DNA of 64,000 bases. It comes from Deinandra increscens subsp. villosa. Taxonomy: Eukaryota > Streptophyta > Magnoliopsida > Asterales > Asteraceae. Both the position numbers and the translations under genes were made by a program. How positions within the stretch are numbered: position 1 is the stretch's first letter; every line of letters begins with the position of its first letter. The stretch covers positions 1,812,544-1,876,543 of the forward strand of contig JBCNJP010000009.1 of NCBI GenBank assembly GCA_039602395.1, written 5' to 3'. Below the pieces are notes generated by a model. It was not told the DNA's origin. It worked only from the letters and a program-made list of their open reading frames with translations, and did no database searches. Positions 1-11,500 of this stretch are shown piece after piece.

Positions 1-1416
1 TTGTGCGATCCGGGGATCAATCCCTCGTCCCTTCTCTTCTTTTGCCGGTTGATCAAACCCACCTCTACCACCTTTGATATTTTCTTATGTAGCATCTTGT
101 TTGACTTAGTTGAAGCCTATGACACGTTTTAGACATCCTAACATAGTCAATATATGTTACTTTGAACTTTAGCTAGGTTACATGTGCTCAAAATCACAAT
201 AGGAACTTTTTAGACACAAAAGTACATCTTAAAACACTTAGAAATTTCATTAAATTGCAAAACCCTTTTGACCAGAAAGTTTGAACATAAAAACAGAAAT
301 ATTTGATGATTATAATGATTCCAAAACATAGCCAAAATATTCCTTAACAAAATACTTGAATTTGGATATAAACCGGGACTAAAACTGACACCTGATGAAC
401 CCGAAAATATGATTTTTATGAAAATATGTAAATCTGGTCAAAATGGACTTAATTAAGTGTTTTAATGGTGAAAATATATTTATAAACATTTATGGTGAAT
501 TTGGGGACTTAACTGTGTCATGAAACGGGAAAACGAGACCAAAACGGCAAAACCAGCTCAAAACCGACAAAACCGACAAAATTGTGAAAACTGACATGTG
601 AAAATTTTATTCCTGGATTTTGGGCAGAAATATTTATATTTTTAATATCCAAGTCGATTTTTGACAAAAATGGATAAATAACGCGTATTCGGCAATTATC
701 GCGGAAACGCCCGATTTTTTACTATTATGTCAAATTGACCAAATTTTCTATGAAAATCTATTATCTTGATACAATACTTATTTCCATAAAAATTATTAAC
801 TCTAATTAATTTTTGGGAATTTTTATATATTTAATTTAATATATAACACGTTATTTCCAAATAAGCATAAAATCAGATATTTACGTACGAGTACATTGAC
901 TTTTACAATCGTTTAACCCTAAGGCTACCATGACGTCAAGACTTGACCAACCTAATTGGAGTGACTTAGATGTCAATCCAATTATCTGAAATCGAATGTC
1001 TTATAATTATTTAGGACTACATTCTCGGTTAACTGCATCATCATTACCGATCACTGAACATGTGAGTTTTTCACGACCCCTTTTCTCTTTGACCTTATTT
1101 TTACTATTAGGGGAGAATTCATACTTACTTTTACTATGCTAAACAATTAGACATTGTTAACCTATCTGTTACATGTGTCTTTTGGTTGTCCACACCTGTT
1201 ATTCCATGTTTATTCATGTTATAACCAAATCCCACTATTAACTGAATCTGATTAATTATCATGTGAAACGGTAACATTTGAATAGATCTATTGGGTTAAC
1301 GCTCCTGCTCTGATTGGTCGCTCCAGTCCTGGCTCAGTTTTATTAGTCAAAGGGTACAAACTGTTATGACTTGTTTTTGCAGTATCAACTGGACAAAAGA
1401 TACCAGAGTGGGTAGT
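1..1416. other. Non-coding, probably old repeat-derived DNA
   Basis: No convincing coding exon on either strand; reading frames are short and lack recognisable domains. The composition is AT-rich with scattered short motifs (aaaaccgacaaaaccgac around 560-580). The same background resumes beyond the solo LTR at 3861, so this was one continuous non-coding stretch before that insertion. It may be the interior of an older retroelement, but I see no protein relic that would prove it. Confidence 0.5.
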
Positions 1417-1928
1417 CAGTCTGTAACACCCGTATACAATTTGATGCCAAACATACACGTTTCTAACATTAAAGATTGGTCCCAGAATTTTTTTTTTCAA
1501 AATTCATAGTTGTCAACCATAAAACCCAACACTTGGGGCTACATTTACAAAATATACTTTTTGTAGTGTTTGACATCCGATAGTTGTTTAACAACATTTA
1601 CATGTTCATAAACCCAAAATGCAGAACTGATCATTCGGTCTTCACGTGATCGGTCCTTCATAGCATTGATGAGCATTCGTCAAGCTTTCGCCTTACCTGC
1701 AACATACTCAATTTCACTAGTGAGTTTCCATTGCATAAACAAGTATAAACATCATAAATAATGGGAAATAACATATAAAATCAGAGATGGGTTTCTAGGC
1801 GTATCACCTAGAATGACTTGCTTTCTAGGCGATACGTTTAGTCCTTAGGCGTATCGCCTACAGAATGGCAAGCTTCAAGCGATACGCTTGGAGCCAACTT
1901 TCAAGGGATTTGGCCATACATATATGTA

Positions 1929-2130
1929 GGGGTGTTCATTATTCGAATCCCGTTCGAATAATTCGAAATTCGACTCGATTCGAATTCGAATAAGAAATTC
2001 GAATTCCTTATTCGATTTATTCAAATCGAATCCTAATTCGATTCGATTAATTAAATCGAATTCGAATTTGATTTTCCAAATTCGATTTGATTCGAATAAG
2101 ATATAAATATATTTTTTTATATATTTCATA

Positions 2131-2177
<47 letters not shown>

Positions 2178-2864
2178 AGAGTATCATTTGAGTACCATTT
2201 TGATTTGAGAACTAAAAAGAACTAATTTGAGTCACAAGTTTATTTACATGTATCCCCTCTCCCATGAATTATAGTGGTCCCCCCTGAAATATGTGGTTGA
2301 GATTTAGTTCTCAAAAGTTCTTATTTGAACCTAGCCCTATATATATATATTGATATACATATATATTATGTAAATTATATATCAATATTTTAGTATTCTT
2401 GGGGTCACATTTAACATAAGCCCAGTTTAGTATTCTTTGGAAGAAGTATTTTGGTTATTCGCTTAGCTTATTTTTTGCTTATTTGGAGCTATCGTTTGTT
2501 TGACTTTGGCTTGTTGTTTTGGTTTTTTTATCTAGTACATTGATACTTTTTTTGCCGCTATTATCGTCTCGGACTTGTTAGGTACATATCTTTTTGAATA
2601 TGTTTGGAACTATATTAAAGCTATTATTGGATTGTTATAATAAAAGTTATTGAAAAGTTAATTTTATGAAACTAAGGATTTCTCTTATTCGAATTTATTC
2701 GAATTTATTCGAATAAATTCGAATTCGATTCGAATTCGACTATCATTATTCGATTCGCATTCGACTGGTTTTAATCGAATTCGAATTTGGTTTTAGAAGT
2801 TCAAAATTCGAATAATTCGATTCGAACAATTCGAATAAATCGAATTCGATTCGATGAACACCCC
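1929..2864. mobile_element. Non-autonomous TIR element rich in attcgaat motifs
   Basis: The inverted ends are ggggtgttcat on the left and atgaacacccc on the right, flanked by TA on both sides (1927-1928 and 2865-2866), as in mariner-type insertions. Both subterminal zones are packed with attcgaattcg words in inverted orientation (1940-2100 and 2690-2850), so the whole unit can fold into a long hairpin. The middle holds an (AT)n tract and a second repeat-like block (about 2170-2340) bounded by AT microsatellite. It has no coding capacity; a frame over the attcgaat repeats is only a product of the repeat. It is nested in the solo LTR. Confidence 0.65.
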
Positions 2865-2939
2865 TATGCACACATATAACCCAATCCCATGAACCTCCCA
2901 ATAGGCCATTTAACATGGTTTAGGTGAAATCACCTCTAA

Positions 2940-3239
2940 GAGCATTCACGGCAGGTTCCCCATCCACATCCCTATAATTTATACTTTCATTATGACATTT
3001 TATCTCTCTTCCACTCACAACCATAATTAAATAATACTTTTTTATACCCTTATGATTACCTTTTCTTTCTCTTTCACTCACATCAAATGTCAAATTTTAT
3101 CAAATCACTAATTTTTTCATCAAATATAGGAGTGAACAGTAACTTTTTTCTCTTTCCTCTACTCACAAGCACTAACAATCAAACCTCAAATTTTAGGGTT
3201 TTCACTCACATAATTATGGGGGCTCTACTATGAATGCTC
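2940..3239. mobile_element. PIF/Harbinger-like MITE, 300 bp
   Basis: The ends are gagcattcacggcagg and, as reverse complement of the right end, gagcattcatagtagag. They are imperfect TIRs flanked by the trinucleotide taa on both sides (2937-2939 and 3240-3242). TAA target duplication and a length near 300 bp fit a Tourist-type MITE. Similar architecture is seen at 23428-23757 and 28104-28371. It is nested in the solo LTR and encodes no protein. Confidence 0.7.
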
Positions 3240-3860
3240 TAATCCGTCATCAATTCATCATATAGCATCAAATTCAAGTTAGAAATTTGCTACTAGAACC
3301 AATTCCATAACTTTCTTAAGTAGTCATCTACATGGTGGTTCAAGTATAAGAAATTGGCGACTACTTCACCAATTGTCAATCAAATTAGAGATTTAGGCAA
3401 CATATGAGGTTCCTAACACCATAGGATTCACAATATATCAAGAATTTGCAGATTTCTGGTCCCTAATTTTCGATACCTAGCATGCAAAGAATTAGACTTC
3501 AAATTCCAAGTTCCTAGCCAAAAATTCGCATGTTAGGGCCTCTTGATTGTAGGATTTCAGCAAGAAGAAGAAGAGAGGGGTGGAGGATCGTGATCCAGGT
3601 CGCAGAATGCGACTCTGCGACCTCCCCCTCTTTTCTATTCTTTTGTTCATCCTACTTTTCCCATATTACAATTCTGGCCCCTCAACATTTGATAATGAGT
3701 TATAATTTAACTAAAATACCAATTTACACATAAAACCCCTATTTTCACATAAAAGTAATTCCTACTAATATTAGGGGAAATTTTAACTACGAAAAGAATT
3801 TTAATTGACTAGACGTTGACGAGAAATTTAACTATTAAAATTTTGGGATGTTACACAGTC

Positions 3861-6800
3861 AGTTTCGGTATTCAAGGTACATGGTAACATTTCAACAAGT
3901 CTTATATGACATTGTTAACGATTAGCATAAACTGTTTTCACAACAACTTTTGCACAACTTTTACTGCTAGTAACTTTAAAACTATGGAACTCACCAACAA
4001 AATTATTTGTTCACCGTTTTCTTATATAAATTCTCAGGTACTTGACTTTACTGCTGTTTTTCTGCCTAGACCTCATGATGACTGTTGCATCTTACGAACT
4101 TTGAATAAATTCTGGAGTATAGTAGTTAGCCGTTGGAGATTTTTCTTGGCATAACACCTGGCGGTGTCATGTCCTAAAAATCTTTTGAAACCATTGTTTT
4201 GTAAACTTAAAACAAGTTGTGATACTCATTACTTGTATTCCGCTGCGTAATGATTTGAAAACTCCAATTTACTCCAAAGAAAGTTACAATTCCAAATGGC
4301 TCTAGTTGTTTAATCATCCAGAGTACGTTCTTGACCTTCATTGTGATAACGCTGGTTCACATCCCGACACGATTCTTACAAGGTGTGACAATCATGTAGC
4401 CAAGTCCCTTATTAGGGACACCTTTCTTGCCAAAAGCAGCCTAAATGTAACTACAGTAAAACTCGTAAATTTGTAGTTGGAATATCCGCATAAAACCAAG
4501 AGGCCAAAAATGAACTCAATCTAAAACGAGTAACTTTCGCTTCCTACTTTTTAGTCCATTATACAGTTAGTGAGCAGAATAAGGCCACCAACCACTAGAG
4601 TTTAGCTAAAGTAAGAAAATAGTGACAAAAACTAAAAAACAATCAGTACCAAGTGGATTTGGATCCAGGCTGCTGTTCTGAACAATCCATCAATTGCATA
4701 CTTAAAACTCAAACTATTTGGAGTGAATTCAATTCCTTTCATTATGTTCTAGAATTCCAAGTGGCAAATGATGTCAGTAGCAGATGATCGCAAATCACCA
4801 TCCCGTCAATTGTTAGTAGCAGATAATCGAAGAACTTGAAAAATGATGATCCCTCAAAGCTTGAACATTGATGCGCAGGTATGATATTTTGGGAAGAGAT
4901 CGAACAAGTGGAGGGGCTGAGAACTCGATGGTTTTTAAGTAGGTAGGATTATTAGGGTTTTTTTTTTAATATAGATCGTTGCTTTTTAAGTAGGTAGGAT
5001 TATTAGGTTTTTATTTTTTTATATATAGATCGCTTCTTTTTTAATATAGATCGCTTATTAGTTTTTTTTAATATAGAACCCTTTTTATAAATGATTATTA
5101 GTTGGACAAAAATGCCCTTCATATTAAAGGTAATTTTGGATGGATTGTAAAAAGTGATCAAAATTGTTAAGAAATTTCAATGTTCAGGCCCTTAAATGGT
5201 ATAATTTCTGAAATTGGATTAAAAGTGTTAAAATGTACAAACCTTGGGGACCAAAAGCGAAGTTAACTCTAATTTAATTTATTAGTTTGGTCAGTGTCAA
5301 TCTTAGCTTTTATTTTATTGTTACGGGCAATCCTAGTAGCGTAACTAGTAATCGTATGTTTGCCATTGATTTATCTTCTTGTTTTTGCTTTTATGTTTTC
5401 TCATTTTGTTCTGAATCATCATTACGGATTGAAAATTAAGTGTAAATATATGATGATTATGACACTAGGACTGCTCTTGACAACGAAAATAAAAGTTGGG
5501 ACCACCATTAGTCAAACTGATAGTTTGGATTATTGTCGGTCAATATCCATTTTGCCTTAATTATATATGTCCTTAATTTAAAATAAAAATTATATGCGTC
5601 TCCTTATTTAGTAATATTAAGGTGTTAAAATGGTGTGGTTGTGTGATGGAAAAACTAATGTCACGCAAGATATGATGTCACGCAGACGATTGTGTAATAG
5701 TAAAAAGATTATGTAGTGAGCTAGTGATGCTCTCAATAATAGTTGTGTGATCAACAATTATTTGAGTAGTGTAACGAAGAAAAACCAAAATGATGTATCA
5801 TGTCCGTGAGCAGCACCAAGCAAATGCCTTGATAACGATCCAAGGGGTGGTGTGTACCAGCGTTATGGCATATTTTAGAAGCATTACACCTCCATTACGG
5901 ATAGTCTAATTACATACGTCAAATCCAAAATGAAAATTACATATATACTCTTTTTTAATATTAAAATTATCATATTCAGCAATTTTAATTTAATTATTTT
6001 TAAATAACTTATACAATTACTGTTTACCATTATTTTTATTATAACTTTAAATTTGATACTTAGATGTTTCTTAACTAGTTTTTTTTTCCTTTTTATTGTT
6101 TTTGGGTTAAATATGATTTTTACATTTTCATGCTAACTTTTATTTACGTTTTTAACTTTCTTTTTGTGAATTTACATTTTATTAGATTAAAAGGGTTTTA
6201 AGTTTAAGTTCATTATTATTGGGTTGAAATGCTAAGCTCAGACTCGGCTCTTGAAATGCTCAAACAACTCATTTATTATTTAATAATATTTAAACTAATA
6301 TTTTTTTACATATTAATATCAACGTGCTAAAATGTTGAGCTTGAGCGAGCCAACAAAGCAGCTAACGAGTGAGTCACGAGGCTTGGCTTGGGTTGTTTAT
6401 AAACGAGACGACTTGGATTGAGCTGAGCCAACTCGTTTTGTTTATAACCAACTAAATTTTAAGCAAACTTTTTTTTAACAAACCATGAACTAAAAATAGG
6501 TTTTAAAACTAAAAACATAAAAAATCTTGAATTATTTTGTTAAACTAAAAACCATAAAATGTAAACAAGGTACAAAAATAAGTAAAAATAGAAATGAAAG
6601 TTAATATCAAAACGTATAAAAATCCTAAAAAACAAAAATTTAATACAAACAGAAAAATATAGTTAGTTAAGAAACGATTAAATATGAATTTCTAAAGTAT
6701 TAACAAAAACTAAAAAAAATATGTCATTTTATAATTCACTATTGATTTTTATGTTGGGGATATATGTGATAAATGTAATTAAGCAAAGGAATATATGTAA

Positions 6801-7035
6801 TTAATAAACTTCATAGAGACTAAGAGATATATAAAATTAGTAATTATTAAGTAAGGAGGTATATGTAATTTTAATTTTGGATTGGGATGTATAGGATATA
6901 TGAAATTCTTTCTATAATTAATAAGGTTAATACAAAATGTAATTTAACTAGATTTGGTATCTCTGCGTTGTCGCTGGAATAACATTAATATACAAAATCA
7001 ATGCGTTGTATAACGGTATGTAAAGAAAACAAAAA
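3861..7035. other. Gene-free stretch, decayed repeats
   Basis: I find no gene here. 4880-5100 contains a short local duplication (ttaagtaggtaggattatta occurs twice, followed by several tatagatcg words). 6190-6470 has a repeat-like block with many gctcg/gagc words. Frames of up to about 80 codons occur but show no domain, no splice logic and no composition shift, so I treat them as chance. Confidence 0.5.
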
Positions 7036-7044
7036 TAAAAAGTA

Positions 7045-7822
7045 GAGTAAATTACGGATTTCGTCCCTATGGTTTGTCGAAATTTCACCTATCGTCCCTA
7101 CTTTTCAAAAGTTACGGATTTCGTCCCCAACTTTTGTCAAAACGTTACGGATTTCGTCCTTTTGTTGAATGGTCGTTACCGTTAATTTTTTATGTTAACT
7201 GATTATTAAATGACTAATATACCCTTTTCTGTTAACGGATTTCGTCCTTTTGTTGAATGGCCGTTACCCTTGTCGGAGAATGGAGGGATGGAGGTGCTGG
7301 GTTCGTCGGTTGAGGTGGGTTCATCGGGTGGTGAAGTGAAGGGAGAAGGAGGAGGGGTTAGGTCGTGAGTCGGTCGAAGAGAGGTTTGTCGGTTGGTGGT
7401 CGGCGGAGGACGACCAGAGATCGACGGCTCCCTCCTTTCTCTCTTTTTTCTTTTCTTCTTTCTTTCTCCCTTTTCTTTCTTCCTTACTCGATTTCTTTCT
7501 TCTCTGTACATTTCTCCTCTGTACGTATGTATGTATATAGATAAGATAACAGTAGATGGTGGGGTTGCTGGGGGTGCTCAACAGATGATGGTGACGGATG
7601 ATGAGGACAATGAGGGAGGGGTCTTTTTCTTTTATTTTTTTTAAAGAAGGGGTAAAAGTGTAATTTTAAAAAGATTAACAGAAAAAGTTAACGGTCATTC
7701 ATGTCAGGGACGAAATCCGTAACGTTTTGGTAAAAGTTGAGGACGAAATCCGTAATTTTTGAAAAGTATGGACGATAGATAAAATTTTGACAAACCACAT
7801 GGACGAAATCCGTAATTTACTC
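7045..7822. mobile_element. Mutator-like non-autonomous element (possible Pack-MULE), 778 bp
   Basis: Long inverted repeats of roughly 150 bp open with gagtaaattacggatttcg and close with its complement. The 9-bp direct repeat taaaaagta lies immediately outside both ends (7036-7044 and 7823-7831); an exact 9-bp target duplication with long TIRs is the mark of Mutator-like elements. Within the TIRs the word cggatttcgtcc recurs several times. The interior (about 7260-7610) is clearly richer in G and C than the flanks and carries open frames on both strands of low-complexity Pro/Ser/Thr or Lys/Glu type. That could be captured host sequence, but I cannot name a source gene. Confidence 0.85.
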
Positions 7823-7831
7823 TAAAAAGTA

Positions 7832-8528
7832 TATATTATTTTACTATTTTTACCCTAGCAAATTAAAGAAATTGAGAAAATTTTAAAAACTTATAAATGG
7901 CAAAATGGTAAATAAACATCTTCTTTCACTCTGTTATTGTTGCGGATGAAAAAAAAAGACAAATTTGTCAAAAAGCACAAGTGACAAAATTGTAAACAAA
8001 TCAACTTCTTTCACTCATATTACTGTAGCAGACAAGGAAAAAAAAGGCAAAATGATCAAAAATCACAAATCGCAAAATTTATAAATAATTCCAACTTTCT
8101 ATTTTCTATTTTGTATATAAGTATTATAGTTTGTTTTTTAACCGATATATCTATTATTCATTCAAGTTTCCAAGAGTTTACTGCTACAAGTCTACAACTC
8201 ATTAGAAGATAATCTGGCTTTAAAATCTGCAATTAAACTTCACAAACATATTAAAAAAATGAAAATTAAATTACACATTTGCACCTGTTGTATATTTGTA
8301 TAAAAGCCCAAGTAACATCCATGAGAAGGAGTGAAGGCCAAACAAGTAAAATCACAGAACCAGAGAGGATGAAATCTATACAAGTTATAATATAAGAGTC
8401 CTATAATAATACAGTTTATTATAACTTCACATTAATAAAACACAGAGCATAATGATAGCCCACAAAACCGATGGTGATAACTACAATGAGTATCTGAATT
8501 CTTCATGCTTTGCATCAAGTTGATGTTT
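7832..8528. other. 3' flank and 3' UTR of the SCAR gene
   Basis: No coding region. The part nearest 8528 is the presumed 3' untranslated region of the minus-strand SCAR gene. Two imperfect copies of a motif around aaatttgtcaaaaa with cttctttcactc lie at about 7915-8060. Confidence 0.45.
8415..8420 (-). promoter_or_regulatory. Candidate polyadenylation signal AATAAA for SCAR
   Basis: On the minus strand an AATAAA hexamer lies about 110 bp downstream of the SCAR stop codon, a usual distance for a plant near-upstream element. The assignment rests on motif and position only; AT-rich DNA yields such hexamers by chance. Confidence 0.35.
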
Positions 8529-11500
8529 TCATGAGTCACTCCAACTATCATCGTCATCTTCATCGTCATCACTTCCCGCAAATGCCTGACGAATTGCATT
8601 TGCTTTCTCTAAAATCGCAGCTACCCGCAAATTTGTTGTGGGACCCTGAATGATGGGCCTACTTGGGACCGCAGGCTTCAAGTTGAAGGACTAGTGTAAA
8701 CAAACAAAAACCGTCATTAATCGTCGGATACTCATGTTGTGAAACATCTTATTTCAGGTAAGATGGGTTGTCTGGTGTGTGAAAACAGGTCATCTTTGGA
8801 ACGACCCGAAACACATTTTGCTCAAATTTTATACATATATTTTTTTAAATAGTTAAGTGTGGCACATATGATAACAGAAATTATATTTTTATAAAGGAAG
8901 CAATTCTAATTTATACCTTGGCCCGTATCTGTTCAAGGAAAGTGTCTTTTTCCTCTTCCTTTGGGAAGAGAGGCGTTGCTCGTTCTGCCACCTTCCTCAA
9001 CTGCACCAGGAAAAAGGACACCATATTATTCATTTTCATGCATTTTTTGTTCTATATTTTGTGGGTCAGATCTTCAAATAGACCCAACTCTCCAATATCA
9101 TGTGAACAGGAGTACACATTCTAAAGAATCAAAACAAATAATAACCTGATATTCTACATATAGGTGGCAAAATGGCCGGGTCAAACAATAATGGGCACCG
9201 CTAGGCTAAAGGGAAGGCTTTGTCTTTCCAAGTGGTGAGGGGTCAATCCCTTATGGTGGAAAAAATTGCCATTCAAAAAAAAAAAAACAATAACAGAGTC
9301 AAAACTCGAAATAGCTATTGCGCGAATATATACTTTTTAATAATGATATAATTAATTGAATAAAATGATTTAGGAAGTTTTGTCCTTTACCCGTCTGTAG
9401 ATAGAAGATAAAGTTTAGCTTAAAGTTTAAATAATAAAACTAACATTACCTTGTTTTTGTCATGAGCAGCAACTGCATCAATGAGAGGAGTACGAGGTCT
9501 CTGAATTTTCATTGGCCGAATACCATTTGGCAATTCATTATCACCTGCTGGAAGTGAAGATGAGCCTGATAACCTAATAATTTCCGGTTCAGAAATTGAA
9601 ACATTTTGAGATTCGCCCCTGTTAATCGGCAGTTGTGGGGCCTTTTCTGGAAGTGAAGATGAGCCTGATAACCTAATAATTTCCGGTTCAGAAATTGAAC
9701 CATTTTGAGATTCGTCCCTGTTAATCGGCAGTTGTGAGGCCTTCTCTTCTGCAAATTTTACTTTTTTCACTACATAATCATGTTCAGATTTCTCGTTTCT
9801 TGAAATTTTATTATGATTTAGTGATGGGTGGGCTTCGATTTGTGGTTCAGAAATTGAATCATCTTGAGATTCATCCCTGTTAATCGACAGTTGTGGGGCC
9901 ATTTCTTCTGCAAATTTCACTTCATAATCAAGTTCAGATTTCTCGTTTCTTGAAATTTCATTCTGATTTAGTGATGGGTGGGCTTCAATTTGTGGAAAAG
10001 GTGGCGGGAAGTGACTTATAATGCCATTTTGACTGCCACCTGGGATTGGAATCACAGAAGGATTCTGTAACTTCCCAATCCTCCATTGCAAAGGTGGAAG
10101 TGGCGGCAATGGCGGCATCTCCTCCAAGTTAATTGGAGCTGATTTGGGAAGCAATAAATCCAGCACTAATGGTTTTACCAGATCCTCATTTACATGATTA
10201 TGAGACACTAATGTTTCCAATTGAGCAGCCTTTTCTTCTGTAGAGACAGGGAGATTTGGCATAAATGGAGCCGCTTCAAGTTTGTCGATTTGACCATCTC
10301 GGTCAACGGATGATACTTTAGATTCTTGGGCTTCTGCTAACTCAGCTAAATCAGGTCCATAGTCAAGAAACTGGGTGTTCGATTCGTCAACATCCAATGA
10401 AGCATCTTGCAATCCGTTTTGACCTGTTTTTTGAGCAACAAAAGCAGTTTCATCTTGTTCGTGGGAATGCTCGTTAGATTCTGGAATGGAATCTGATTCC
10501 AGAAAATTAACGGATGCGTCACTTGATCCCTTCTTTTCAACAGATTCAATCAATTCAATATCATTTTCATCCCAGCTGTTGTGAAGAAACTGTATGTCTG
10601 GGTGATCATAAGATGCAGAAGCAACGGAACCTGATTCCAAAGAAATGACTGGTTCCCTCTTTTCACAGGATTCAACTGATTCTTTGTCCAGGTTATCACC
10701 ATCATTTTCTTTCCCATTTTTATGAATGCTATCAAGAAATTGTATGTTTGGGTAATCATTATATGTAGAAGGAAGGAAATCTGATCCTGGAGCAATAACT
10801 GATGCCTCACTTGGTTCCTTCTTTCCACCAGATTCAATAGATTCCTTCTCTGGGTTACTGACATCATTTTCATCCCCATTTTTATGAATGCCATCAAGAA
10901 ATTGTATGTTTGGGTGATGATCATCACAAGCAGAAGGAATGGTATCTGATTCCAGATAAATAATTGATTCCACACTCGATTCCTTCATTTCACCAGATTC
11001 AAGTGATTCCTTCTCCGGGTTATCGACTTCGTTTTCATTTCTGTAACAGATGTTATCAAGAATTTGATTGTTCGAGTGATCATTAGATGCAGAAGGAATA
11101 GAACTTAATTCCGGAGAGAGAACTGATTCCTCACTTGATTCCTTCTCTTCATCAGATTCAATCAATACTGAAGATGATTTATCTATATTATTTTCATTCC
11201 CATTGCTATCGTGATATTGTATGTCTGAGCGATCACAATATGCAGAAGGAATGGAATCTAATTCTAGATAGATACTTGATTCTTCAATAGATTCCTTTTT
11301 AACCAATTCATCAGAATTATGAACAATACCCGAATCATTTATGACCTGCCTGTTTTCACCTGGTGTTTCAGTAGTAGAAAGATCCTTAATTTCATTATTT
11401 CCAAAAACATCAGGGACAGAAACCCGAAATGCATCTTCAGTTTCTGAACTAAATGATTCTGGTTTTCTCTCATTTAATTCTTTTTCGTCCACAAGAAGAA

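Larger units (their letters stand above)
1422..3855. mobile_element. Solo LTR of a gypsy-like retrotransposon, 2434 bp
   Basis: The segment begins tgtaacaccc and ends gggatgttaca, so it has the TG...CA ends of an LTR. It is flanked on both sides by the same 5 bp, cagtc (1417-1421 and 3856-3860), as expected for an integrase-made target duplication. There is no gag-pol and no second copy, so it is a solo LTR left by recombination between the two LTRs of a full element. The ends resemble those of the Tekay-type LTRs at 37982 and 45207 (tgtaac...tgttaca), which suggests the same superfamily. At least two TIR elements have inserted into it (1929-2864 and 2940-3239). Confidence 0.82.

Noticed and set aside
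1875..2129. 84-codon minus-strand frame rich in Glu, Phe and Ile
   Set aside because: It is a translation of the attcgaat repeats of a TIR element; no domain and low complexity.
7206..7644. Three overlapping frames of 83-101 codons on both strands
   Set aside because: Low-complexity Lys/Glu or Pro/Ser translation of a purine/pyrimidine-rich MULE interior; no start context or family resemblance.
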